A DNA stretch of 38,448 bases from positions 1 through 38,448 of the forward strand of contig NZ_JAFRJO010000048.1 of the NCBI RefSeq assembly GCF_017432245.1. Reading direction: 5' to 3'. Made by a program: the position numbers and the translations under genes. The DNA comes from Methanobrevibacter sp. (GTDB lineage: Archaea; Methanobacteriota; Methanobacteria; Methanobacteriales; Methanobacteriaceae). The number at the start of each line of letters is the position of its first letter. Within the stretch, counting starts at the first letter, position 1. The notes under the pieces were generated by a model. The model was not told where the DNA came from, did not search any database, and saw nothing but the letters and a program-made list of their open reading frames with translations. Positions 24,411 to 32,729 of the stretch are shown piece by piece.

Positions 24411-27400
24411 CTAAATATTTGCTATATGATCATTTAATGATTTGACTTTTAATTCATTCTCTTTAACAGCTTCAATTGCATTTAATGCAGCTCTTGCTCC
24501 TGCTAAAGTGGTCACATAAGGAATTCCAAGTTCAATAGCTAAACGTCTAATGGTATAGCCATCTTTGGAAGCCTGTTCACCATGAGGAGTATTGATGATC
24601 ATATCAATCTTGCCGTCTAAAATAGCTTCCTTAATATTAGGGGTTCCTTGGGAAACTTTTTTAATTCTGGTAATAGGAACATCAAATATTGCGTTAGCTG
24701 TACCTTTTGTAGCAAATATATTGAATCCTAAAGCATGAGCCTTATCAGCTATTGGCTGGATTTTCTTTTGGTCCTGTTCCCTCACACTTATTAAGAGATT
24801 TCCTTCCTTAGGCAAGTCCATACCTGCTGAAAGCTGTGACTTGTAGAAAGCGAGACCAAAGTTCTCATCTATACCAATACTTTCACCAGTGGATTTCATT
24901 TCAGGACCTAAGATACTGTCAGATTCTGTTAACTTCAAGAATGGGAAAACAGATTCTTTAACTGCTACGTGATTGATCTTGATCTCTTTTGTTAAATTAA
25001 AGTCTTTGAGTTTTGCACCCATCATCAAGGAAGTTGCAACTTTTGCAAGAGGAACACCAATAGCTTTACTTACAAATGGAACAGTTCTACTTGCTCTTGG
25101 GTTAGCTTCAATGATGTAAACTTTTTCTTCATCCAATTTAACTGCATATTGAATATTCATTAATCCAATAACATCTAATTCCAAAGCTAATTTTCTTGTA
25201 TTTTCTCTAATGACTTCAAGCAAATGTTCTGGAATTGTTTGAGGAGGAATTACACATGCAGAGTCACCAGAGTGAACACCTGCTTCTTCAATGTGCTCCA
25301 TAATACCTGCAATGAATACATCTTCTCCATCACATAAAAGGTCTACATCAAGTTCCACTGCATCTTCAAGGAATTTGTCTACAAGAATAGGATGTTCAGG
25401 TGAAACTTTAACAGCTTCCTTCATATACTCTTCCAATTCCTCTACACAGTAAACGATTTCCATTGCTCTTCCACCAATAACATAGGATGGACGAACAAGA
25501 ACTGGGTATCCGATTCTTTCAGCTGCTTCTCTTGCTTCATCAAAGGAATTAGCCAATCCATAAGGGGCTTGACGAATATTTAAATCGTTAAGCACTTCAG
25601 TGAATCTTTCTCTGTCTTCAACTCTATCAATGCTTTCATATGGAGTACCTAATATTTTAACGCCTGCTTTTGCAAGAGGAACAGACAAGTTAATTGAAGT
25701 TTGACCACCAAATTGAACGATTACGCCTTCAGGTTCAACTTGTTCAATAATTCCCATAATGTCTTCAAAGGTCAATGGTTCAAAGAACAATTCGTCTGAA
25801 ATGTCATAATCGGTACTTACAGTTTCAGGGTTGTTGTTTACAAGGATAGTTTCAATTCCTTGGTCTTTTAATGCGAGAGAGGAATGTACACAACAGTAAT
25901 CGAACTCAATACCTTGTCCAATCCTAATTGGACCAGCACCGATAATGAGGATTTTCTTGTTATCGTTTTTAATGAGTTCATTACCACTGTCATAACTACT
26001 GTAATAATATGGAGTTTTTGCTTCAAACTCTGCTGCACAGGTATCTACCATCTTATAGGATGGCTTGATGTCAAACTTATCAAGAAGTGCTTTCACATCT
26101 TCCTCTTTGATTCCTGCGAGTTTTGCTAGAGTGTAGTTAGAGAATCCTAATTTTTTAGCCTTAAGCAAGAATTTTTCATCTTCAAGTGCTTCTTTTGTTA
26201 CTTGTTTTTCAAACTCTACTATGTTTTCAATTTTGTATAGGAAGAATGCATCCATTTTGGAAATTTCTGCAAGTTCTTCCACACTTCTTCCATCTTTTAT
26301 AGCAGAGTACATGTGGAATAATCTTTCATCAGTAGGATTTGCCAAATTATCTTCAGTGTATTCTAAATATTCAAATCCGTGCAAGCCAATGTCCAAGGAA
26401 CGAATAGCTTTTTGAATAGCTTCTTCATAGGTTCTACCAATAGCCATTACTTCTCCTGTCGCTTTCATTTGAACACCGATTTTTCTGTCAATGCCTTTGA
26501 ACTTGTCAAATGGCCATCTTGGGATTTTCACTACGATATAATCGATAGATGGTTCAAATGAAGCAGGGGTTTCCTTGGTAATGTCATTTCTGATTTCATC
26601 TAAAGTGAGTCCAAGAGCTACCTTTGAAGAGATTTTTGCAATTGGATAACCTGTTGCCTTAGATGCAAGTGCACTACTTCTACTTACACGAGGGTTTACT
26701 TCAATGATCTTGTATTCATTGGTTTCAGGGTTTAAAGCGAATTGGATGTTACATCCACCATTGATTCCCAAGTTTCTAATGATCTTGATGGAAGCATCCC
26801 TTAATCTTTGACACACTTCATCATTAAGGTTTTGAATAGGAGCAACTACAATACTGTCCCCTGTATGGATACCCATTGGGTCAACATTTTCCATATTACA
26901 TACAATGATACAGGTATCGTTTTTATCTCTCATAACCTCAAATTCGATTTCTTTCCATCCGAGAACAGATTCATCGATTAGAACTTGGTTAATGTAACTC
27001 ATGTCAAGACCATGAGTGGTAACTTCGATAAGCTCTTCCTTATTATGAGCCACTCCACCACCAGTACCTCCTAAGGTAAATGCTGGACGTACAATTACAG
27101 GGTAACCGATTTCCTCAACAGCCTCTAAAGCCTCTTCAACAGATTCAACTGCATGACATTTAGGAATAGGTTCATCCAATCTATCCATGAAGTTAGCGAA
27201 CAAGTCTCTGTCTTCCACATCTGCAATGGTTTGAACATCAGAACCAATAACCTTAATGCCTTCCAAAAGACCAAGTTTTCCAAGTTCAGTTGCAATGTTT
27301 AAACCGGTTTGTCCACCCATAGTAGGCAAAATAGCATCAATATTCTCTTTTTCAATAATCTGGGCAACAAGTTCTGCAGTCAACGGTTCGGTATAAACGG

Positions 27401-27587
27401 TATCTGCCATATCCATATCGGTTTGAATGGTAGCAGGATTACTGTTTACAAGAACAGTTTCCAATCCCTCTTCTCTAAGTGATTTACAAGCTTGAGAACC
27501 AGAGTAGTCAAACTCAGCAGCCTGACCAATCTGAATAGGCCCAGAACCAATTATAAGCACTTTTTTAATATCCTCATCAACAGGCAT
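24411..27587 (-). CDS. carB: carbamoyl-phosphate synthase large subunit
   Basis: Makes carbamoyl phosphate from bicarbonate, two ATP and ammonia delivered by CarA, for pyrimidines and arginine. At 1058 residues it is a full-length, unsplit subunit, whereas some thermophilic methanogens have it in two pieces. Both ATP-grasp halves are present with internal similarity: VLIIGSGPIQIGQAAEFDYS near the start and ILIIGAGPIRIGQGIEFDYC at about 550. The allosteric domain at the end has TKGTANAIFDVPI and the MGS-like INTPHGEQASKDGYTIRRLA. I start at the ATG 27585-27587, with AGAGGAT upstream; an upstream in-frame TTG overlaps that SD and is unlikely. It lies 116 bases after carA. Confidence 0.96.
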   Translation of the reverse strand: MPVDEDIKKVLIIGSGPIQIGQAAEFDYSGSQACKSLREEGLETVLVNSNPATIQTDMDMADTVYTEPLTAELVAQIIEKENIDAILPTMGGQTGLNIATELGKLGLLEGIKVIGSDVQTIADVEDRDLFANFMDRLDEPIPKCHAVESVEEALEAVEEIGYPVIVRPAFTLGGTGGGVAHNKEELIEVTTHGLDMSYINQVLIDESVLGWKEIEFEVMRDKNDTCIIVCNMENVDPMGIHTGDSIVVAPIQNLNDEVCQRLRDASIKIIRNLGINGGCNIQFALNPETNEYKIIEVNPRVSRSSALASKATGYPIAKISSKVALGLTLDEIRNDITKETPASFEPSIDYIVVKIPRWPFDKFKGIDRKIGVQMKATGEVMAIGRTYEEAIQKAIRSLDIGLHGFEYLEYTEDNLANPTDERLFHMYSAIKDGRSVEELAEISKMDAFFLYKIENIVEFEKQVTKEALEDEKFLLKAKKLGFSNYTLAKLAGIKEEDVKALLDKFDIKPSYKMVDTCAAEFEAKTPYYYSSYDSGNELIKNDNKKILIIGAGPIRIGQGIEFDYCCVHSSLALKDQGIETILVNNNPETVSTDYDISDELFFEPLTFEDIMGIIEQVEPEGVIVQFGGQTSINLSVPLAKAGVKILGTPYESIDRVEDRERFTEVLNDLNIRQAPYGLANSFDEAREAAERIGYPVLVRPSYVIGGRAMEIVYCVEELEEYMKEAVKVSPEHPILVDKFLEDAVELDVDLLCDGEDVFIAGIMEHIEEAGVHSGDSACVIPPQTIPEHLLEVIRENTRKLALELDVIGLMNIQYAVKLDEEKVYIIEANPRASRTVPFVSKAIGVPLAKVATSLMMGAKLKDFNLTKEIKINHVAVKESVFPFLKLTESDSILGPEMKSTGESIGIDENFGLAFYKSQLSAGMDLPKEGNLLISVREQDQKKIQPIADKAHALGFNIFATKGTANAIFDVPITRIKKVSQGTPNIKEAILDGKIDMIINTPHGEQASKDGYTIRRLAIELGIPYVTTLAGARAALNAIEAVKENELKVKSLNDHIANI

Positions 27588-27703
27588 ATTATCCTCTCTC
27601 AATCCACATTAAGTAAAAATTTTATAAATTTTATAATTTTATAAATTTTAATAATTTAATAATCAAATAAATATAATCAATTAAATACAATGAAATTCTA
27701 ATC

Positions 27704-28783
27704 CTAATACTCCTTAATCATTTTTCCAAATTCTTCAAACAATCCTCTTGTATCATTTGGACCTGGACCAGATTCTGGATGGTATTGGATAGTTCTTAAA
27801 GGCAATTCCTTATGCAAGAATCCTTCAGGAGTACCGTCGTTTAAGTTTATTTGGGTCAATTCCAAATCAGTTCCTTTCAAGGAATCTGGATCGATAGCGA
27901 ATCCGTGATTTTGGGAAGTGATGAACACTTTTCCAGTTTGCAAGTCTTTTACTGGTTGATTTGCTCCCCTGTGACCAAATTTCATTTTATAAGTGGTAGC
28001 GCCAAATGTCTTTGCAATTACATGTTGGCCCATACAAATACCAAATACAGGGAACTTGTTAATTAATTTTCCCACATTTGCAATTGTGTCAGTCAATCTA
28101 TCTGGGTTTCCAGGACCTGGAGATACCATAAGTCCATTTACACCATAATCCAAAATGGTTTGATAATCAGTATCGTAAGGGAATAAAGCAACACCAATAT
28201 CATTTTCCAAGAAACAATTAATGATATTCTTTTTTACACCGCAATCAAGAATAGCTACAGTCTTATCAAAGTCTCCGAAAGTCTTTACTTCAGGAGTTGA
28301 CACTAAAGGAACAAGATCTAAATCAACAATGCTCTTATGCTCTTGAGCACGAGCAACAAGCTCATCATCATCAATCTCTTCAGTAGCGAGTGCTGCTTTT
28401 AGAGAACCTTTTTCACGAATCTTCAAAGTCAAGTCTCTTGTATCGATATCTTCAATTCCAGGTACCTTGAATTCTTTTAAGAAGTCATCTAAAGTCTTTT
28501 TAGTACCGAAATTGGATAATTTCTTACAAGCTTCTCTCACTACAAAACCTTCAACCTGTACCTTATCAGATTGATACCATTCTTCACTGACTCCATAGTT
28601 ACCTTCCAAAGGATAAGTTGACATCAATATTTGTCCTTTGAATGATGGGTCAGTAAGCGCTTCGGTATAACCAGACATACCGGTTGAGAAAGCAAGCTCA
28701 CCTACAGTTACTGTTTCATAACCAAAGGCTTCACCTTTTAGAACAGTTCCATCTTCTAAAGCTAATTTTGCTTCATTTCCCAT
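27704..28783 (-). CDS. carA: carbamoyl-phosphate synthase small subunit
   Basis: Glutamine amidotransferase subunit, 359 residues, usual length. The N-terminal CarA domain (1-160) begins KLALEDGTVLKGEAFG with FSTGMSGYTEALTDPSFKGQ (32-51). The class I glutaminase domain shows SPGPGNP (221-227), nucleophile Cys250 in GICMGQH, GHRGANQPV (270-278), SQNHGFAID (290-298) and the catalytic pair His335/Glu337 in QYHPESGPGP. All catalytic residues are intact. The SD GGTGA precedes the ATG. A TATA box flanked by a short inverted repeat lies at 28845-28872. First gene of the carA-carB unit. Confidence 0.96.
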   Translation of the reverse strand: MGNEAKLALEDGTVLKGEAFGYETVTVGELAFSTGMSGYTEALTDPSFKGQILMSTYPLEGNYGVSEEWYQSDKVQVEGFVVREACKKLSNFGTKKTLDDFLKEFKVPGIEDIDTRDLTLKIREKGSLKAALATEEIDDDELVARAQEHKSIVDLDLVPLVSTPEVKTFGDFDKTVAILDCGVKKNIINCFLENDIGVALFPYDTDYQTILDYGVNGLMVSPGPGNPDRLTDTIANVGKLINKFPVFGICMGQHVIAKTFGATTYKMKFGHRGANQPVKDLQTGKVFITSQNHGFAIDPDSLKGTDLELTQINLNDGTPEGFLHKELPLRTIQYHPESGPGPNDTRGLFEEFGKMIKEY

Positions 28784-29218
28784 ATTTTCACCATTTAATT
28801 CATTGTATTTAATCTAAAATAATCATCAAATTAATAGCAATCGCAAGTATTTTTATATAAAAAATGATACTTTTTGCTAAATTAATTTACCTTAATTATT
28901 TATGTAATTTATTTAATTTAAACTATTCTATAAATCAGATTTTTATAAAAAAATCTCATGAAAAATTCATAGAATTTTATTAAATTTTAACTAAATATTT
29001 CATTATAATATAATATCTATTATACAAAATATTTTAAGTTATCTATTGAAAAAATAAAATTTAAAAAAATAGTTTTAAAATAGTTAAATTGTTAATAAAA
29101 AACAACTTAATTTTAATAAAAATTGAACAAGAATATATAAAAATCAAAATTAGAAAATTTAAAATAAAAAAAGAAAAAAAGAAAAAAACAAAACTATAAT
29201 TAAAATTTGAATTAAAAA
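28784..29218. other. 435-base spacer with the carA promoter
   Basis: AT-rich and without a credible gene. The carA side holds a minus-strand TATA box, the middle has nothing distinctive, and the far end (29160-29218) is A-rich on the plus strand, giving T-rich RNA after the 29219-29824 gene. Confidence 0.5.
28845..28872 (-). promoter_or_regulatory. carA promoter with inverted repeat around the TATA box
   Basis: On the minus strand the TATA-like TTTTTTATATAAAAA (28851-28865) is flanked by AAGTAT (plus 28845-28850) and ATACTT (28867-28872), an inverted repeat embracing the box. A regulator bound there would compete with TBP, fitting end-product control of carbamoyl phosphate synthesis. The expected start is about 28825, giving a leader of about 40 bases. 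Confidence 0.4.
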
Positions 29219-29824
29219 TCAGCGCTCCTCGCTGGAGCATCTATCAAATTTCATTTGCCTTGAAATCTCTTTTTTACGTTTTTCTGAAATCTCAGCATTC
29301 ATTTGATTCATGAAATCATCAAATTTTTCAGATTTATTTGAATCGTAAACTTTTCCATCCAAATAATCCTCTTCATTGGATTTGAGAAAATCTGATTTGT
29401 TCAGATTGGATTTGATCATTGAATGCCTTACAACCAGTTCATCATAAAACCATCTAACTGCAAATCCATCAGAACTGCTTAAGGAGACTAAATGTTTTGT
29501 ATAACCATTTTTTGAATAAACAATAACTATAGTGGAATATAATGATGACAAATCAGATTTATTAAGCTTTAAATCAATGATTTCACTGTAAAAAATCTTA
29601 AGAGAACCCTTGGATTTACGTTGAAGCAATGATTTCTTATTCAATAAAATGTAATCTTTTTCTAGGGAAGTTTCAGATATAATGCCGGAACTCATGCAGG
29701 ATTTTGAAAAAACTTGAGAATCAAAAGAATGACTCTCATCTTTAGAACTTAATCTCTTTTGTGAAAAAGAAAAATTAAGGAGATAACTAGAATCTGGAGA
29801 GTAATTTGAATTATTTTTTTCCAT
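29219..29824 (-). CDS. unknown protein with a PH/GRAM-like core
   Basis: A 201-residue soluble protein. Residues 1-55 are Ser-rich and probably disordered. The middle (about 55-135) has alternating strands ending in a helix (KDYILLNKKSLLQRK, IFYSEIIDLKLNK, STIVIVYSKNGY, KHLVSLSSSDGFAVRWFYDE), a layout reminiscent of bacterial PH-like domains that bind peptides or lipids at membranes. The last 60 residues are Lys/Glu-rich helix. GTGAT precedes the ATG. Last gene of a three-gene minus-strand unit with two membrane proteins. The stop codon lies in a CAGCG/CGCTG hairpin that may end the transcript. The fold assignment is tentative. Confidence 0.6.
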   Translation of the reverse strand: MEKNNSNYSPDSSYLLNFSFSQKRLSSKDESHSFDSQVFSKSCMSSGIISETSLEKDYILLNKKSLLQRKSKGSLKIFYSEIIDLKLNKSDLSSLYSTIVIVYSKNGYTKHLVSLSSSDGFAVRWFYDELVVRHSMIKSNLNKSDFLKSNEEDYLDGKVYDSNKSEKFDDFMNQMNAEISEKRKKEISRQMKFDRCSSEER

Positions 29825-29839
29825 AATATCACTGTTAAA

Positions 29840-30244
29840 TTAAATTGATGTATTTATTTTCCCCTCTAAAAAATACAATAAAATTATGTAAATCACCATA
29901 GATCCAAAATAGCAGATGACATCTATAAAATCAAATATTGCCCCTGCTTTGATAAACAATGCCACATATTCCCATACAAATGAAGCCAAGATTGTTACAA
30001 TAGTAATTAGCCAGACATTAGTCAATTTATAAGGATAAATAAGATTTAAAAAACTTAACAACACAACAATAGCTAGAAAATCATTGAAATAAAACATGAA
30101 AAACCAATTAATTTCATGCAAGAACTGATTATTCAATAAATAAAGGGATAATCCTATAATCAAGATGATAAGATTATAGATTCTGAAATTTTTGTCATTT
30201 TTCTCAAATGAAAATCTTTTGAATAAAATCTCTAAATCAAACAT
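29840..30244 (-). CDS. small polytopic membrane protein, unknown
   Basis: 134 residues with four predicted membrane helices (about 23-38, 47-68, 76-96 and 107-127). The third and fourth helices contain VWEYVALFIKAGAIFDFIDV, a Trp-Glu ... Asp-x-x-Asp arrangement recalling VanZ-type and related small membrane proteins, but too weak for a family call. There is no clear SD before the ATG; translation may be coupled to the preceding gene 40 bases upstream. It ends 15 bases before the PH/GRAM-like gene. Confidence 0.6.
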   Translation of the reverse strand: MFDLEILFKRFSFEKNDKNFRIYNLIILIIGLSLYLLNNQFLHEINWFFMFYFNDFLAIVVLLSFLNLIYPYKLTNVWLITIVTILASFVWEYVALFIKAGAIFDFIDVICYFGSMVIYIILLYFLEGKINTSI

Positions 30245-30284
30245 TCAAATCAATAAATTCATGAAAGCAAATCAAGCTATTTGA

Positions 30285-30521
30285 TTAATCGAAAGTCATT
30301 ATAAAAATAGCTATTAATAAAATAGCCACCATTAAAATAATCAATAAAGAAGTGTTATTCAAGGAAATGGATTTATAAAATCCATTAACGCTTCCTTGAT
30401 TATCATATCCATCATATTCCCTTTGATTATATTCTCTTTGATAATCCTCTTCATTATCTGTTTCTATAATCTGCTTATCCTTTACTTCATAATCTTCAAT
30501 TTCAATAATGTCATCAGCCAT
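30285..30521 (-). CDS. tail-anchored small membrane protein, unknown
   Basis: 78 residues: an acidic, Tyr/Asn/Gln-rich cytosolic stretch (EIEDYEVKDKQIIETDNEED, then REYNQREYDGYDNQG) followed by one C-terminal membrane helix (TSLLIILMVAILLIAIFIM) and FD. There is no signal peptide, so it is a tail-anchored or N-in protein exposing a charged tail to the cytosol. First gene of the minus-strand trio and divergent from the zinc-ribbon gene 182 bases away, so the two sets share a promoter region. Confidence 0.6.
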   Translation of the reverse strand: MADDIIEIEDYEVKDKQIIETDNEEDYQREYNQREYDGYDNQGSVNGFYKSISLNNTSLLIILMVAILLIAIFIMTFD

Positions 30522-30703
30522 AATACCACATCATATTGACAGTGCATCTTCATCTAATTTTTACTAATTAAAAATTTATAAATCTTTTTATAAATAATTG
30601 CCCTTAATAAATCATTAAATAAATTATAGATATCTATAAAAATAAATAAGATAATAATTAAATTATATTTAGTTTACTACAATTTTAAGTTGAAGGTGAA
30701 ATA

Positions 30704-30934
30704 ATGAACCAATTTTGTCCAAAATGCGGATCAAAACTTTTTGACCCCAATGCAAAGTTCTGCAGCCAATGCGGAGCTAATTTAACTGAAAAAAAGGAAA
30801 TCGACCCTAAGGACTTGCCAGAAGAGAGAATCGATTTAAGGGAAGGCATGACCAATAGAAATACTGGAATGTGGAAATCAACCAAATGGGGAAGACGAAA
30901 GAAAAAACCAGTTAATTGGGACATGGAAAAATAA
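30704..30934 (+). CDS. zinc-ribbon protein, 76 residues
   Basis: The N-terminus is a compact zinc ribbon with Cys5, Cys8, Cys20 and Cys23 (FCPKCGSKL, KFCSQCGANL), followed by about 50 charged residues rich in Lys/Arg (KSTKWGRRKKKPVNW). There is no membrane helix. Such ribbons are usually adaptor or nucleic-acid/protein-binding modules; the basic tail favours nucleic acid or an acidic partner. AAGGTGA precedes the ATG. First of four plus-strand genes reaching to 33656; the 76-base gap to the next gene is A/T-rich. Confidence 0.75.
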   Translation: MNQFCPKCGSKLFDPNAKFCSQCGANLTEKKEIDPKDLPEERIDLREGMTNRNTGMWKSTKWGRRKKKPVNWDMEK

Positions 30935-31010
30935 TGCTTTGATACACTAAATAAAATAAAATTAAAAATAATATTAAAAAAGGATTTATTAAATAATTTG
31001 GAGATTAAAA

Positions 31011-31358
31011 ATGAAAACAAAAGAGGAAATTGGAGAAAAAATTGAATTACTAAATGATAAGATTGCAGGATTAAGAGCAGAGGAAGATGAACTCACAAAC
31101 GAACTTAAAGTAATCCTTGCAGGATCTGAATTGCAATCAATTATGCTAACAAGCACTTTAGTCAATTCTGAAACTCAGAATCGTGACCTTCTGGAAAAAT
31201 TCGAGAAAAGAGCTGAAGAATTAAACAAAAGATATGAAGAGGCATCCGTTGAAGGAAATGTAGAATTGAAAAACCAGACCCATGCCATGATCTGGACAAA
31301 CGACATAAGACTAGATACCATCAAATGGGTTCTTGAAGAAGACTATGAAGTGATTTAA
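31011..31358 (+). CDS. coiled-coil protein, unknown
   Basis: 115 residues, almost wholly helical and charged: EEIGEKIELLNDKIAGLRAE starts a coiled coil of about 30 residues and LLEKFEKRAEELNKRYEEA a second. It ends IKWVLEEDYEVI. No cysteines, membrane helix or catalytic motif. GGAGAT precedes the ATG. It ends two bases before the ATG of the surface-protein gene, so the two are translationally coupled and probably act together, perhaps on the cytosolic tail of that protein. I know no family. Confidence 0.65.
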   Translation: MKTKEEIGEKIELLNDKIAGLRAEEDELTNELKVILAGSELQSIMLTSTLVNSETQNRDLLEKFEKRAEELNKRYEEASVEGNVELKNQTHAMIWTNDIRLDTIKWVLEEDYEVI

Positions 31359-31360
31359 AC

Positions 31361-32668
31361 ATGAACAAGATTATTCCAATATTGCTTTTATCATTAATCA
31401 TTTTATGCCCAATAATTGCTGAAAGTGCAGATGCAACTACCTTATTCTTAACTTCAGACAATTTGCATGAGCATGATGCAGATTTTGCAAGATTGAATGA
31501 TATCAAAGAACGAATTGAATCAAAAACCAATGGAGACATTATTGTAGTGGTTGATGATTCAGCTTCAAATCCTGGAGAAGGGACAAGGGTAATGGCAGCC
31601 AGATGTGATGTAGCTGTTACAATAGCTGGTGCTTGTGCAGGAAATCTGGTTGACCTTGCAGACTATTCCACTAAAGTCAGCAAAAAGATCATCTATGTGA
31701 ATGCAGGTACACTTGACTTGAATACAATAAATTTCCTTAGAAGATCCTACGATGACAATTGGTCCCATTACACCTTTGCCTCAGTGAAAAGCCCAGGAAA
31801 GTTCTTGAATGATGCGGGAATAACATTGATTCAACCTGCACAGGAATATCCTGACGATTGCTATAAAGGAATAATCGCATATGACAGCGATAATGTAAAC
31901 GAATATATCGCAAATGAAATCATTAATTCAGTTTATGCAGGAATAGATGAAAACAAGCAATTGGATACAGATTTAATAGTTTATCACAAGCTAGACCCTA
32001 AATACTTAGCAGAAGATTCTAAAAAAATCGTTGATGGACATGGAAGAGATATGCAGGAATCCTATGGTTCCTACACCACACAACAGTTATTGTATATGAG
32101 CGCTTCATACATAGATGGATATGCTTTAGAAGTTCCTGGGGACTTTGGAGCACCAGATAATCCTCAAAAATATTCAAGCTTTACAAAAGGGGAATACTCC
32201 TTTAACGATTATTACAATATGGCAGATATTGTTGTAGACTATATGAATGAACATGGAAAAGCGCCAGACTCAATTAATTATGAAGGTGCAACCATTGGAT
32301 ATTATGACTTGGTTTACAATTTTGCACTTCTTACAGAGGATGACACAAGTGCAAGCACTATGAATTTCCCATCAGAAATGGCATTCCACAAATATTACAG
32401 CGATTTCCTATTTGAAATCTTGCCAATAGGAATGATAATCGTTGCAATAATTCTAATCCTATTGATAGTTCGAAGCATAATAAAAAGAATCAAAAGAGGG
32501 ATAAGAAGAAGGAAAGAAAGAAAATATAGGAAAAGAATGCAAAGGGAAAGGTATGGCAGAAATCCTAGACAGTTCCATAGGAATATAGATTCAAGATATT
32601 ATTCAGATTACGATTATCCTTCCAATAAGCCAAAAAGATTAAACAGGCAAGAGAGAAGACGCAGCTAA
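31361..32668 (+). CDS. cell-surface protein with pseudomurein-binding-like segment and basic cytosolic tail
   Basis: 435 residues. A signal peptide (1-23, IIPILLLSLIILCPIIAESA) leads to a long extracellular part with several cysteines (82, 92, 167) that could form disulfides. Residues about 280-325 (NDYYNMADIVVDYMNEHGKA, PDSINYEGATIGYYDLVYNF) follow the pattern of the pseudomurein-binding repeat: a helix, Gly-x-x-Pro, a short strand, and a hydrophobic end. One membrane helix (350-370) precedes a cytosolic tail of about 65 residues that is very rich in Arg/Lys and Tyr. The N-terminal domain (25-270) is unknown to me. Being coupled to a coiled-coil gene and followed by a J-domain gene suggests an envelope-to-cytosol function. 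Confidence 0.65.
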   Translation: MNKIIPILLLSLIILCPIIAESADATTLFLTSDNLHEHDADFARLNDIKERIESKTNGDIIVVVDDSASNPGEGTRVMAARCDVAVTIAGACAGNLVDLADYSTKVSKKIIYVNAGTLDLNTINFLRRSYDDNWSHYTFASVKSPGKFLNDAGITLIQPAQEYPDDCYKGIIAYDSDNVNEYIANEIINSVYAGIDENKQLDTDLIVYHKLDPKYLAEDSKKIVDGHGRDMQESYGSYTTQQLLYMSASYIDGYALEVPGDFGAPDNPQKYSSFTKGEYSFNDYYNMADIVVDYMNEHGKAPDSINYEGATIGYYDLVYNFALLTEDDTSASTMNFPSEMAFHKYYSDFLFEILPIGMIIVAIILILLIVRSIIKRIKRGIRRRKERKYRKRMQRERYGRNPRQFHRNIDSRYYSDYDYPSNKPKRLNRQERRRS

Positions 32669-32729
32669 ATTAAAATAAGTAAATAGAAATTGAAATACCC
32701 ATAATCAATTATCCACAAGGAGTTTGAAA

